Positions 37,282 to 47,009 are shown, counted from the first letter of the stretch. The stretch: 64,000 nucleotides of DNA from JAABRU01 sp041390465 (GCA_041390465.1 JAWKPW010000006.1:33884-97883); one strand, 5' to 3'. Numbers and translations are program-made. Notes: a model not told the origin generated them from the letters alone.

Positions 37282-37788
37282 TCAGAATTCATCTGACAGA
37301 CGTGCATATGCCTCCTCGGCAATCCTGCGGGAAATGCGTTCAAGGATCAGACGTTTGCTGTAATCATCCGTGCTGCTTTCCGATGTCACGGAAAATACCT
37401 CGCTTTGGGATATTCCCGGCAGATTCCGCAGTTCCTTTCCATTTTTGTCTCTTATCCGCATATTCACCGTGGCTGCAACCCTTCGCTCCAATGACGTGAT
37501 CTGACCCCGGCGGGAAGCCGTGCTGATGCTGATGGATGCGATTTCCCCGCTGACAACTGCCTCAGCCTTTTCCCGGTCTGTGATGGCATAACCGTTCCGG
37601 GAGAATTCATAACTCATATCATTGGCAAACATCACCTCAGCCCCGGTTTCCGCTGTCCGGTTCTGAAAAATTTCCACATATACGGTCTGAATGTCAAAAG
37701 GGAGTTTTCCTCCTCCGGCAAAGCGGTATCCGCAGGCAGAAAGAAAAAGAAGAATTGCAAACAGCAGACTGATTTTTTTTGTCATCAT
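37282..37788 (-). CDS. lptE: LPS-assembly lipoprotein LptE
   Basis: A 168-residue outer-membrane lipoprotein that plugs and supports LptD during lipopolysaccharide insertion. The signal peptide ends in the lipobox LSACGYRF (Cys about 19), and the GYRF...G start, the VYVEIFQNRT strand and ERISRRIAEEAYARL ending are typical of LptE. ATG 37788 is preceded by AAAGGATTTGG; a second ATG follows directly. Neighbours are rpsT (convergent) and livH. No lptD gene nearby. Length is normal for the family. Confidence 0.88.
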   Translation of the reverse strand: MMTKKISLLFAILLFLSACGYRFAGGGKLPFDIQTVYVEIFQNRTAETGAEVMFANDMSYEFSRNGYAITDREKAEAVVSGEIASISISTASRRGQITSLERRVAATVNMRIRDKNGKELRNLPGISQSEVFSVTSESSTDDYSKRLILERISRRIAEEAYARLSDEF

Positions 37789-37885
37789 CCAAATCCTTTT
37801 GTGGGATAAATCCTTTTTTTGAAAACCGGCATCATGCATCATGCCGGTTCAGGTTCGGAGGCAGGATGCTCCGGTCACAAAAAAA

Positions 37886-38761
37886 TCAAAACCGCGACAC
37901 ATCTGCTGATTTGATGATTCCTCCGGGACGGAAATAGAGAATCAGCAGCAGCAGGACAAACGCGATGGCATCTTTTATGGCAGAGGAAAAAAAGCCCACG
38001 CCCAAAGACTCCAGCACCCCAAGCAGAAATCCGCCAAGCAGAGAACCCCACAGGCTGCCGATGCCGCCCAGCATTGCCGCGCAGAATCCTTTGAGACCGA
38101 GCATGGTTCCCATATCATAGCCGCACATGGTAATGGGAGCGATAATAATACCGGCCGCAGCGCCCAGCCCTGTACTCATGACAAAGGCCAGCAGCACCAT
38201 TTTTTCAGACGGAATGCCCATAAGCCAGGCTGCCCGTTTGCTGATGGCTGTGGCCTGCATGGCTTTTCCGGTCAGGGTTTTCTGATAGAAAAACCACAGT
38301 CCCGCGACCAGAACAAGAGTTATAAGCAGAATCCAGATACTTTGGGGCAGAAGTTTTGCGCCCGCAATATCCAGAGGTTCGTGTCCGGAAAAAGGGGGCA
38401 CACTGTGCGAATCCTTTCCCCAGCCGATCATGGCAATGCCCCGGAGAAAAATGGAGGCTCCGACCGTGATGATGACCAGGACAATGGGATGGGGTCTGCG
38501 CACGGTGCGGATGGCCAGACGCTCAAACAGAAGTCCGATGAGAGACACTGCGCCAACTGTCAGCACAAAGGCCAGCGGCAAAGGCAGATGAAAACCTGTC
38601 CACAATGTCACCAGCCCCAGAGCGCCCAGCATGACAAATTCACCATGTGCAAAATTGATGAGTTCCGTTGCGTTGTACAGCATGGAAAAACCCACAGCGA
38701 TAACAGCATAAATCGCGCCGTTGGTAATGCCTGAAAACAAATATTGCAAAAATTCCTGCAT
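37886..38761 (-). CDS. livH: Branched-chain amino acid ABC transporter permease LivH
   Basis: A 291-residue inner-membrane permease with about eight helices. Family features are the N-terminal LFSGITNGAIYAVIAVGFSM, INFAHGEFVMLGAL near residue 35, and the EAA-like cytoplasmic loop AISKRAAWLMGIPSEKM (about 175-195) that contacts the ATPase. The remaining components (LivM, LivG, LivF, LivK) are not beside it: upstream is a repeat-free gap and then a TM2 gene on the same strand. Either the operon has been split or the other parts are elsewhere. Substrate: probably Leu/Ile/Val or a related compound. Confidence 0.92.
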   Translation of the reverse strand: MQEFLQYLFSGITNGAIYAVIAVGFSMLYNATELINFAHGEFVMLGALGLVTLWTGFHLPLPLAFVLTVGAVSLIGLLFERLAIRTVRRPHPIVLVIITVGASIFLRGIAMIGWGKDSHSVPPFSGHEPLDIAGAKLLPQSIWILLITLVLVAGLWFFYQKTLTGKAMQATAISKRAAWLMGIPSEKMVLLAFVMSTGLGAAAGIIIAPITMCGYDMGTMLGLKGFCAAMLGGIGSLWGSLLGGFLLGVLESLGVGFFSSAIKDAIAFVLLLLILYFRPGGIIKSADVSRF

Positions 38762-38992
38762 AAAGACTGCCTGATGGTTAATGGTTGCCTGTCAATTATC
38801 GGAGATCATAAATCTTCTTGTACACGATTATGCTGCATTTTGAAGAATCAAAGCAGGTCGTACCGGTCTCAGCGCAATCCGGGATGGCCATTTTGATTTC
38901 ACAAATGTCTTTGCTGAACAGTGGTTCAAATTCGTTGCTGATGCTCTCCCCCCTTGCAAGGCGGGGAACCCGCTGCCCTTTGCCGCCATTTT

Positions 38993-39391
38993 TCAGCCTG
39001 CCCGGTTGATTTCATGGATCTGATCATTGAGGGTCCAGTAATCATAAACAATTCCCACAAGGAAAAGTCCGCCTGTGGCCAGATAGATCAGCCCGGAAAT
39101 CCATTTGCCCATGTAAAAGCGGTGGATGCCGAAAAGCCCCAGAAAGGTCAGCAGAACCCAGGCAAAATTGTAATCAAGTTTTCCGGGAGTGAATGTTCGC
39201 TCTGCATCGCGCTCCATGCCCGGAATCAGAAACAAATCAATAATCCAGCCGATGAAAAGCAGCCCCAGTGTGAAAAACCAGATGGTTCCTGTAATCGGTC
39301 TGCCATAATAAAACCTGTGGGAACCGGTAAAGCCGAATATCCACAAAAGATAGCCGATTGTCTTGCTGTGCGTGTCTCTGTCCAATTCCAT
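38993..39391 (-). CDS. TM2-domain membrane protein (two TM2 copies)
   Basis: A 132-residue protein with two TM2 units: TIGYLLWIFGFTGSHRFYYG then helix pair (about 10-60), and AWVLLTFLGLFGIHRFYMG then helix pair (about 77-122). Each unit has the G.HRFY.G turn between helices. Four membrane helices in all, with a charged linker. TM2 proteins are small membrane proteins of unclear role. GAGAAAAGA precedes the ATG at moderate spacing. No functional link with neighbours is visible. Confidence 0.85.
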   Translation of the reverse strand: MELDRDTHSKTIGYLLWIFGFTGSHRFYYGRPITGTIWFFTLGLLFIGWIIDLFLIPGMERDAERTFTPGKLDYNFAWVLLTFLGLFGIHRFYMGKWISGLIYLATGGLFLVGIVYDYWTLNDQIHEINRAG

Positions 39392-39538
39392 TCTTTTCTC
39401 CTTTCTGCAAAAGATTATCAGGGTTCGGGGTTAGGCAAACACTGAAACCTGATTTATCCGATATTTTAAAAAATTCCCACTGATTGAATAACGGATGTTA
39501 TGCAGCCCTTTAAAAAATCAGCAGGTTGATCTCCCTGA

Positions 39539-39609
39539 CTGTCATTCCGGCGTAAGCCGGAATCCAGTATTTTCAGCGAGTTCCGGATACCGGCTTTCGC
39601 CGGTATGAC
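39539..39609. repeat. REP-like GC-rich double hairpin
   Basis: ATTCCGGCGTAAGCCGGAAT and ATACCGGCTTTCGCCGGTAT, two palindromes about 25 bases apart, just downstream of the KamA gene stop. This kind of repeat is widespread between bacterial genes and may end transcription or stabilise mRNA. Confidence 0.65.
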
Positions 39610-39627
39610 GATGTTGTGCAGCATCAG

Positions 39628-41430
39628 TTAATAATAATACCAGATACTCCGGTAATCCGCAATATTCTCCCCGGCCGCCCGGAGCTTCTGCAGATAATCA
39701 TAAATGGACACATCTGTGTAAACATAGGTGTTCATCAGAGAGAACTTCTTTTCCCAGGGATGGAATTCATACACTCTTCGCCCATCAGGAAGAATGGAAA
39801 TCATGTCATGATGCTGGGCTGCCCGCAGGTAATTTTTCCCCAGACGCGGCACATTGAACACAATCTCATCCGTGCGCACGGTTCCCGGCATAAGACGTGC
39901 CTCCTCATGCTGTTCCTGCATGAGCCGGGCAATGGGAACCCGGTATTCATCGGTTTCCTCTTTTCCCTTTGTGTTAAAGGTGTAATAGGGGGACACACCG
40001 ATCAGCCGCAGTTTGTGCCGCGTGGCCGCGGCCTCAAATTTCCGGGAATTGTAAAAGGTGAACACCATCTGGTTATAGACATCCATTCCGTACTGCCGGA
40101 ATTTCTGCACTGCCTGCATGGCTTCGGGTGTGATCTCATACATATGCTCAAAATGCGTCACTATTATGAGTTCCCGCTTTCCGGGAATATGGAACCGGTG
40201 AATTTCCCGCACCAGAGCATCCGTAATCCGCTGGGGAAGGGTGACCGGGGTGCGGGTTCCGATGCGGATTCTTTCCACGTGGGGGATATGGGCCAGCCGG
40301 GAAAGAATATCTTCAATTCTTTCATTGGAAAGCAGAAAGGGATCGCCTCCGGTGACCAGGACTTCGTTGATCTCCGGCGTATCCGCAATCCATTGTATGG
40401 CCAGATTCAGTTTTTCCTTTGGCAGCACGGCATGACGGGAATACACATCCTCGATTTCCCAGTTGCGCTGGCAGTAAACACAGATTTGGGGGCAGGTCAT
40501 CACAGGTTTGAGAATCACAATATTGGGATAGCGCCGGGTAATGCCCTCAATGGGGGAGGTGTCGTTTTCCAGCATGAAATCCATGGAACAGTCTGCCCTG
40601 TCCCGGCTTTCCCTCATTTTTTCCACATAAGGCACAGGCGGAATCACCTGCGCTCTTACTGCTGTGTCTCTTCCCTGTCCCGGCTCATAATCCATCAGGG
40701 AAAGATAATAGGGGGTGATGCCAAAGGGAATCCGGTTTTTGCGGGCCATTTCCACAGCCCGGTATTCGCTGTCTGTGAGTTTTATCAGATCACTGAGGGT
40801 TTTCACATCCCGGATGATATGGCTGGTATGCCATTTCCATCTTCCCCATTCCAGTTCGGTTGCGTTGAAATACTTCAGGATTCTGCTTTTGTTTCTGCTC
40901 CGGGTGCGGATAATGTCGCTGTCCAGTCCGCACGCGTATCTGTCTGTAAAATCTTTGGCGTTTCTTGACAGGCGGGACAGATCCGCAGAGCGCATTTTTG
41001 CCGCTTTCCGGCCTTCATATTTCAGAAAGGCCGGAGCATTTCCCGTATAAAGCCGGGTATTGCCCACAGTGGCTCTGACCAGGCGCTCAAATTCCGCAAA
41101 AAATCCGGGACCGGGTTCCTCCATCCCCTCTTTCAACGCCTGTTTGTGAAGAATGTCATTGATATACTGCAGAAGAGCAAAACCGGCCAGACGTTCATTC
41201 CGGGTGGACAGAATGCTGCGGAAGACATTGACCGCGTTGCGTGTCAGTATCCATTCCAGAGGGGGAATGGTGGGGTTGTCATCAAAGGTCATCATGAGAA
41301 TATCAGAGAGAAAATACCTGATTTTCTGGCGTTTTTCCTCCAGATCATCCGGTGACAGCAGAATTGCCTTTAACGCCGGAACCGTATCCAGGATTTTCAG
41401 GAGTTTTTTTTGAATTCTTTCTCTTTCCAT
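39628..41430 (-). CDS. KamA-family radical SAM aminomutase, extended
   Basis: A 600-residue protein; classic lysine 2,3-aminomutases have about 420. The radical SAM cluster motif CPQICVYC is at Cys313/317/320 and is followed by QRNWEIED and by EVLVTGGDPFLLSNE, VERIRIGTRTPVTLPQRITD and HFEHMYEITPEA, which match KamA. The first 230 residues are an all-helical extension with no recognised domain. ATG 41430 follows AAGGAGATAAAA. The usual KamA PLP Lys lies in the C-terminal part, where a YYTFNTKGKEETDEYRVP stretch is seen; whether that Lys binds PLP is uncertain. Likely substrate: lysine or a similar amino acid. Confidence 0.9.
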   Translation of the reverse strand: MERERIQKKLLKILDTVPALKAILLSPDDLEEKRQKIRYFLSDILMMTFDDNPTIPPLEWILTRNAVNVFRSILSTRNERLAGFALLQYINDILHKQALKEGMEEPGPGFFAEFERLVRATVGNTRLYTGNAPAFLKYEGRKAAKMRSADLSRLSRNAKDFTDRYACGLDSDIIRTRSRNKSRILKYFNATELEWGRWKWHTSHIIRDVKTLSDLIKLTDSEYRAVEMARKNRIPFGITPYYLSLMDYEPGQGRDTAVRAQVIPPVPYVEKMRESRDRADCSMDFMLENDTSPIEGITRRYPNIVILKPVMTCPQICVYCQRNWEIEDVYSRHAVLPKEKLNLAIQWIADTPEINEVLVTGGDPFLLSNERIEDILSRLAHIPHVERIRIGTRTPVTLPQRITDALVREIHRFHIPGKRELIIVTHFEHMYEITPEAMQAVQKFRQYGMDVYNQMVFTFYNSRKFEAAATRHKLRLIGVSPYYTFNTKGKEETDEYRVPIARLMQEQHEEARLMPGTVRTDEIVFNVPRLGKNYLRAAQHHDMISILPDGRRVYEFHPWEKKFSLMNTYVYTDVSIYDYLQKLRAAGENIADYRSIWYYY

Positions 41431-41735
41431 TTTTATCTCCTTTGATTGAAAATCAGACAATTTCCGTTCCTGTACGGAAATTCCCGCAGGCAGCAGGCAC
41501 AGTCATTGTCTGAAATGCTGCGGCAGCGGGGAACGCTTCTCCCGAAATTCCTGCCGGATGATATGATTTCAAACCAGACCGAAACTGTCACACCGAAAAA
41601 AGCCGGGGTGCAAAACACAATGAAAAACTGAATTCCGGCTTTCGCGGAACGGACAGAAAGTACAGTAATCCGCTGATTTCTGAAAGGTCTGCGCGAAATT
41701 GGTTTTGATGTAAATAAACAATAATGGCACATCTG

Positions 41736-42388
41736 TCAAGGCAGGATACCCGGCTTGGGAATATCCCCGCAGCTCCGGCGCCGGAGTATGCCCAGAGTTT
41801 TGCACATGGGCAGTTCCTCAAACAGCTCGGAGGCCAGGGCAAACTGATACACCTGATACGGAGCCTGTCCCCCTCTTCGGATTGGGAAAATGTCATCGCG
41901 GATGAGCAGATATCCGCCCGGCATGATATGCCGTCCGGCCCGGAATTGTAATCTGTGAAGGCCGTGGCAAAGCTGTGGCCGCCGTCAATAAAGACCAGAC
42001 TCAGACGGGTTCCCCAGGCACGGGCAGCCAAATCGGAGCGGCAGACAATGGGAATCACTGTGTCTTCCAGTCCGGCCATTTCCAGGGTCTGCCGGAACAG
42101 GGCAAAGGAATCGGTGTGAAAGGTGCGGGGATCAAAGAGTTCCGGATCAAAATACTCCTCTCCGGGCTGCTGTTCTTCCGATCCACGGTGATGGTCTATG
42201 GAAAACAGCACCTGAGCGTTTTCCCGGCAGGCTGTCCCCAGCCAGACAGCGGATTTGCCGCAGTAACTTCCAATTTCCAGACAGGGCCCCATTTTTGAGG
42301 CTTCCAGAGCGGTGTCATACAGTTTGCGGCCTTCTTCCTCATCGAGAAAACCTTTGATTCTGTTCAGTAAAGAAATATCCATTTTCAT
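41736..42388 (-). pseudogene. Class I SAM-dependent methyltransferase with one frameshift
   Basis: The first 148 residues (from ATG 42388) show motif I CLEIGSYCGKSAVWLG, the acidic FSIDHHRGSEEQQPGEEYFD, and LSLVFIDGGHSFATAFTDY. Then a one-base shift near 41930-41945 moves the correct C-terminus into another frame: MPGGYLLIRDDIFP, ASELFEELPMCKTLGIL, ending GILP at 41736. The joined protein would be about 217 residues, normal for the Methyltransf_24 group. A single indel in an otherwise sound gene may be a sequencing error or a recent mutation. Target unknown. Confidence 0.75.
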
Positions 42389-42487
42389 GTGTCTTCCTCT
42401 AATGCTGATATAATTTCACAGATGGTATGCACTGCCCTGACACCGGCGAGTGCCGGTATCCTGCAACCGTTCCATTCCGAAGATGGG

Positions 42488-44419
42488 TTAGTCCATTTTC
42501 CCGGTTTTTCTGTGAATATCCATAATGTATTCTTTTGTTCCCTGCACTCTCGGATGGGCACTCCCCAGTGTCTCTGTCCGGATTGCCAAAGCCTCTTCCA
42601 GGCAGGAAAGGGCTTTTTCATTTTCCCCCTTTTTTGCATACACCAGTCCGAGGTTGTGCAGGCTTGTGGCTGTGTCGGGATGATTGCGGCCATAAAGGGA
42701 TTCCCTCATGGAAACAGCCTTTTTCAGAAGCATTTCCGCTTCTTCCAGTTCATCTGTGTCCATTTTGAATCCCCCCATATTGTTCAGGTAATTCCCGTGC
42801 GCCCGATGTGTTCCCGGAAATATTTTATCCAGAATGATTTTTGCGCGCCGGAAATATGTTTCTGCTTCCTCGCGGCGGTTCAGATGCTGGCAGATAATTC
42901 CCATATTCTCAAGAGACTGATAGGCAGCCCGGCTTTCTTCCCCATAAACCGAGCACATGATATTCAATGCCGGATATGCGTAAGTGTATGCATCTGAATA
43001 AAGATTTGCGTAAATATACCTCTGTGACAGTATATATAAAACGTCTCCTGCCTCTTTACTGTCTTTCCCTTTGGTTTTTGTGTAAAAAGCAAGCGCAGAT
43101 TTGAGAATATGTTCCGCTTCTGCATAGTTCCCCATGCGGATATATACGTTTGCCAGGCGCACCTGCTGCTCAAGCACATCAGGATGATCACTGCTCCCCA
43201 TCTCTTTTTCTTTTGCATGAATAAACCGTTGCAGCCATTCAACAGCCAGGTCAAATCTGCCGAGCACGCTGCAGACATCCGGAAACCTGCTCAGAGGAAA
43301 GTGAAAAGTGGAATCATAGGGATCAAAGTGTTCCTCAAATTCCGACAGTAACCGCATATAATAACTTTCGGACATGCGGAAATCTTCTGTCTCAATAAAG
43401 GTTTCCGCGATATTCATCAGGCAGAACATATACAGGGCAGGCCCTTCAGCAGGCATATCCGCTTCCCATACTGCCAGTTCCTTCAGGTAATATTCCAGAG
43501 CCTCCGGATAACGCTGCATTCTGGAAAGGCTCATCCCGGTATCTTTGGCATTAATGGCTGTCAGCCGGTGATGTCTGCCGAATTTGTTTTCCGCGATTGC
43601 CAGACATTTTTTTACAATATCCAGCACGGCTTCATGATTCTCCGTGTCGAGAAGAGGCTGAAGCTGATCGCGCAGGGCTTTGTATTCCGCGTAAGGGTTT
43701 TCACCGTCTTTCCATTTGGAATAATAATTGACGTAATTTTCAAATGATTTTTTCGCCCTGTCAGTCCAATGGGAAGAAGGGATTTCCAGGGATTCCAGAA
43801 AGGCTTTTGCGTCCGTCAGTATCCTCCCGATGACTGGATCGGGATTTTCCATAAAATTGTCTGCCAGATAACCGTATCCCATTATCAGATATTCAGGGAT
43901 CCGGTGCTCTTTTCCCATCTCAATGAGTATATCGGCAAAAAAACGGTTTTGACTGCATTCACCCATCATGGAGAGGATATTGCACGCGGTGAATGCGCAG
44001 TTCTTCATGCCTTCCCTGTCTTCAGCCTCTTTTCTGGCTTTGTAGCACAATTTTCCGAAATGAATCACTCTTTCAGCCGGTTCGCCGACCTTCCAGGCAA
44101 GTTCCATCGCGATGGACGTGAAATGGGCATGATCTTTGGGATGATGAACAAAAAAACCGTCAAGCATAAAATCATAAGCGTCCTGCCATCTCTCCAGATG
44201 ATAAAGTCCGAGGTATATGAAGTGATTGACAAAAGGCAGGCTGAAATCGTCACTTTTTCCCTTTGCACAGCGTTTTATGATTTTGTCACGGATATGCAGG
44301 CAGATGCGGATACATTCTTCATACTGACCGTTTTCCCAGTATTCAACTGCACGTTTTCTTTCTTTTTCCGTATCATCCGCGGAGGCGCTTTTGCTGAAAA
44401 GTCTTTTGATGAAGTTCAT
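42488..44419 (-). CDS. Cytoplasmic TPR-repeat protein
   Basis: A 643-residue protein without signal peptide or catalytic motif. The N-terminal 200 residues are helical; from about 290 on come TPRs of the kinesin-light-chain type, clearest at the end (LYGRNHPDTATSLHNLGLVY, AKKGENEKALSCLEEALAIR, EEAETYFRRAKIILD). GGGAG lies 5 bases before ATG 44419; two ATG further upstream lack this. It points away from the TPR-cyclase gene, with a 308-base divergent spacer, so the two might be co-regulated. Probably a protein-protein scaffold. Confidence 0.85.
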   Translation of the reverse strand: MNFIKRLFSKSASADDTEKERKRAVEYWENGQYEECIRICLHIRDKIIKRCAKGKSDDFSLPFVNHFIYLGLYHLERWQDAYDFMLDGFFVHHPKDHAHFTSIAMELAWKVGEPAERVIHFGKLCYKARKEAEDREGMKNCAFTACNILSMMGECSQNRFFADILIEMGKEHRIPEYLIMGYGYLADNFMENPDPVIGRILTDAKAFLESLEIPSSHWTDRAKKSFENYVNYYSKWKDGENPYAEYKALRDQLQPLLDTENHEAVLDIVKKCLAIAENKFGRHHRLTAINAKDTGMSLSRMQRYPEALEYYLKELAVWEADMPAEGPALYMFCLMNIAETFIETEDFRMSESYYMRLLSEFEEHFDPYDSTFHFPLSRFPDVCSVLGRFDLAVEWLQRFIHAKEKEMGSSDHPDVLEQQVRLANVYIRMGNYAEAEHILKSALAFYTKTKGKDSKEAGDVLYILSQRYIYANLYSDAYTYAYPALNIMCSVYGEESRAAYQSLENMGIICQHLNRREEAETYFRRAKIILDKIFPGTHRAHGNYLNNMGGFKMDTDELEEAEMLLKKAVSMRESLYGRNHPDTATSLHNLGLVYAKKGENEKALSCLEEALAIRTETLGSAHPRVQGTKEYIMDIHRKTGKMD

Positions 44420-44727
44420 ATTCTCCCTTTCCATTGCTGTGCAGATATTCTGCTGAGACATCCTGGTCGGTATCTTCCCGAATCTGTTTCACGGAAACAG
44501 CCTTATGATTCAGTTTTCCGGCCTCAATTCCGGACAGATTCAAAATTAAAACACGTCTGTCTGATTTTGTCCACAATAAACATTGCCGGAAGAGCGGATC
44601 AGGCAATGGTTTGCTTTGACACCGGACAAAAGTTCCTGTATGAATCAGATATCAGTTGTCAGTTATCAGTTACCAAGTGTTCCATACTGCTTTTTATCCC
44701 TTAAACCTGTAACCGGAAATACAGCAT
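44420..44727. other. Divergent spacer between the two TPR genes
   Basis: 308 bases. TTTCACGGAAACAG and similar small repeats are seen, but no promoter pair stands out. TCAGTTGTCAGTTATCAGTT near 44650 is a short tandem repeat. Confidence 0.4.
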
Positions 44728-46563
44728 ATGAAACTGTTTATCTGTTTTTTTCTTCTTCTTTTCCCACAGGTGCTTTGGGCCGCCGCTGATATTGAAATTC
44801 TGGAAAGGAAGCTGCTGCGTGCGGATGAAACCGGCAGACTTGCCATATTGAATGAAATCTCTGCCGCATATTGGGAAACTCTGCCGAAAAAAAGCATTGT
44901 TTACGGACAGGAAGCACTGATGCTTGCCCAAAAACTGGCAGATCGGAAACAGGAGGCAGCGGCTTTGCGAAATATCGGTGTGGCGCACAGAAATCTCAGT
45001 GATTATGACAAGGCTTTGGAATATCTTCTCAATTCCCTGAAAATCCGCAAGGAGATGGAGGATTCCAAAGAAATTGCCGATTCCCTGCACCATATGGGAA
45101 TTGTGTATGATTATCTGAACAATTTTGAAAAAGCCCTGGAATACCATCATAATGCCCTTAACATAAACAAAGAGATCGGATATCAGGAGGGTGTTGCGGC
45201 ATCTTTGCACAATATTGGCATTATTCATCATCTTTCCGGCCGTCATGATGAGGCTCTGAGATATTACAAGGAAGGACTGCGGATACGCGAGGAAATCGGG
45301 GACAGACAGGGTGTGGCCGCGTCCACAAACAATATTGGCGTGCTGTACATGGACATCAGCAATTATCCTGAGGCCCTGAGGTATTTCTTTGATTCTCTGA
45401 AGATATTCACGGAGATCGGGCAGAATTATGAAGTGGCAAACATCTCAAACAATATCGGAAAACTGTACACAGACACCAAAGAATATGACAAGGCTTTGTC
45501 GCATCTTGAAAAAGGCCTGCAAATGGCTGAAAAAATCGGAGCCAAAGAGCTGATCCGTGAAAATTATTCCTTTCTCTCTGATCTGTACATTGCACAGGCA
45601 GATTATCAGAACGCATTGGAATATTACAAAAGATCAGAGGAGGTGAGAAACAGCATTTTTACAGCGGAAAGTCAGGCAAAAATTTCAGATATTCAGACCC
45701 AGTATGAAACGGAAAAAAAGCAGAAGGAGATTGAACTGCTGAAAAAGGACAATGAAATAAACCGGCTGGAACTGGACAGGCAGAAACTCCTGCGCAATTC
45801 CTTTCTGGGCGGATTCACCTTTGTCCTGCTGCTGGCTTTGGTCGTATATAACCGTTATTTATTCAAAAAAAAAGCACATGCAAAACTGGAGGAAGCCCAT
45901 CTCCTGATTATGGAGGAAAAAGCCAAGTCCGACAAACTGCTGCTCAATATTCTGCCGGTGCGCGTGGCAAATGATCTCAAGGAAAAAGGAAAAACCGAGC
46001 CGGAATCTTTTGAAAATGTCACTGTGTATTTTTCCGATATTGTTGGATTTACCAACCTGTCCTCCCATTTGGATCCGAAAGTTCTCATCGATGAACTCAA
46101 TGATATTTTCACGGCCTTTGACAATATTGTTGAAAAACATCATTGTGAGCGGGTGAAAACCATTGGAGACGCGTATCTCTGTGTGTGCGGAATGCCGGTG
46201 AAAAATCCGAACCATGCGGAAAACATCGTGCTGTCAGCCATAGAAATCATCCGCTATGTCCGGCAGAGGAACAGGGCATCGGCAATACAGTGGCAGATTC
46301 GCATCGGCATTCACACCGGAAAGGTGGTGGGCGGTGTGGTGGGAATCAAGAAATACATCTATGATGTTTTCGGGGATACCATCAATACAGCCTCCCGAAT
46401 GGAATCCAATTCCGAACCCATGAAAATCAATGTGTCTGAAGCCACATGGCAGATTCTCAGCGACCGGTTTCCCTTTGTGGAAAGAGAGCCTGTTTCCGTA
46501 AAGGGCAAAGGCGAGATGAAGATGTATTTTGTTGATGAGAAAGCATTTGCTGAGGGGAATTAG
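44728..46563 (+). CDS. Adenylate cyclase with periplasmic TPR sensor domain
   Basis: A 611-residue membrane cyclase. Signal peptide about 1-19 (LLLFPQVLWAAA), then about seven TPRs facing the periplasm (residues 45-310; SDYDKALEYLLNSLKIRKEM and repeats every 40), a coiled coil, one TM helix (about 352-372) and a class III cyclase domain (about 425-605). Metal Asp residues: VYFSDIVGFT and TIGDAY. The Lys in VKTIGDAY and the Asp in YDVFGDTINTASR are the adenine-specific pair, so cAMP is the expected product. A 103-bp palindromic element begins at the stop codon and may act as terminator. Confidence 0.93.
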   Translation: MKLFICFFLLLFPQVLWAAADIEILERKLLRADETGRLAILNEISAAYWETLPKKSIVYGQEALMLAQKLADRKQEAAALRNIGVAHRNLSDYDKALEYLLNSLKIRKEMEDSKEIADSLHHMGIVYDYLNNFEKALEYHHNALNINKEIGYQEGVAASLHNIGIIHHLSGRHDEALRYYKEGLRIREEIGDRQGVAASTNNIGVLYMDISNYPEALRYFFDSLKIFTEIGQNYEVANISNNIGKLYTDTKEYDKALSHLEKGLQMAEKIGAKELIRENYSFLSDLYIAQADYQNALEYYKRSEEVRNSIFTAESQAKISDIQTQYETEKKQKEIELLKKDNEINRLELDRQKLLRNSFLGGFTFVLLLALVVYNRYLFKKKAHAKLEEAHLLIMEEKAKSDKLLLNILPVRVANDLKEKGKTEPESFENVTVYFSDIVGFTNLSSHLDPKVLIDELNDIFTAFDNIVEKHHCERVKTIGDAYLCVCGMPVKNPNHAENIVLSAIEIIRYVRQRNRASAIQWQIRIGIHTGKVVGGVVGIKKYIYDVFGDTINTASRMESNSEPMKINVSEATWQILSDRFPFVEREPVSVKGKGEMKMYFVDEKAFAEGN

Positions 46564-46666
46564 TACATGACCACGTTGAATTTTATAGGATTAAAAACTG
46601 AATTTTTTCAAAAAATTCAGTTTGTTAATCACTGTTTCATCCTATAAAAACTAAGTTGGTTATGTA
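46563..46666. repeat. 103-bp palindromic element, copy D
   Basis: Begins at the last base of the cyclase stop codon: GTACATGACCACGTTGAATT to ACTAAGTTGGTTATGTA, with the AACTGAATTTTTT central hairpin. Confidence 0.75.
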
Positions 46667-46704
46667 TTGGTGCGCTGCCAACTTTGATTTTATGATCTCA
46701 ATTA

Positions 46705-46826
46705 TACCGATTCGCCATTGATTTTATGCAGTCCTGTCAGTTCTTTTGTGACCTTTGTGCCATCTTTGTGTCCTTTGCGGTTAAAACAAACCTGACAGAA
46801 AGCATGTTTTCAATGGAGAATCGGTA
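46705..46826 (+). repeat. IS630-type MITE, 122 bp
   Basis: Ends ATACCGATTCGCCATTG and (complement) ATACCGATTCTCCATTG; the interior GTGTCCTTTGCGGTTAAAAC links it to 28164-28341. It is followed by a hairpin CAACAACCGG / CCGGTTGTTG at about 46835-46868. Confidence 0.8.
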
Positions 46827-47009
46827 TTATTCCCAACAACCGGATTTTTGCGAAAAACCCGGTTGTTGGAAAATGCAAAACACAGCAGGGACTGACTTTG
46901 CGTCAAACTGTGAGAATAACCTGATTTTTTTGGAAAAATCCGGTTTTTGTGACACAGAGATATTTACTTTCAGAATTCACCTGATACACGAAGAAATCCG
47001 GAGAAAGTC

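Noticed and set aside
39616..40968. 450-residue plus-strand frame
   Set aside because: Antisense of the KamA-family gene, which has all radical SAM motifs.
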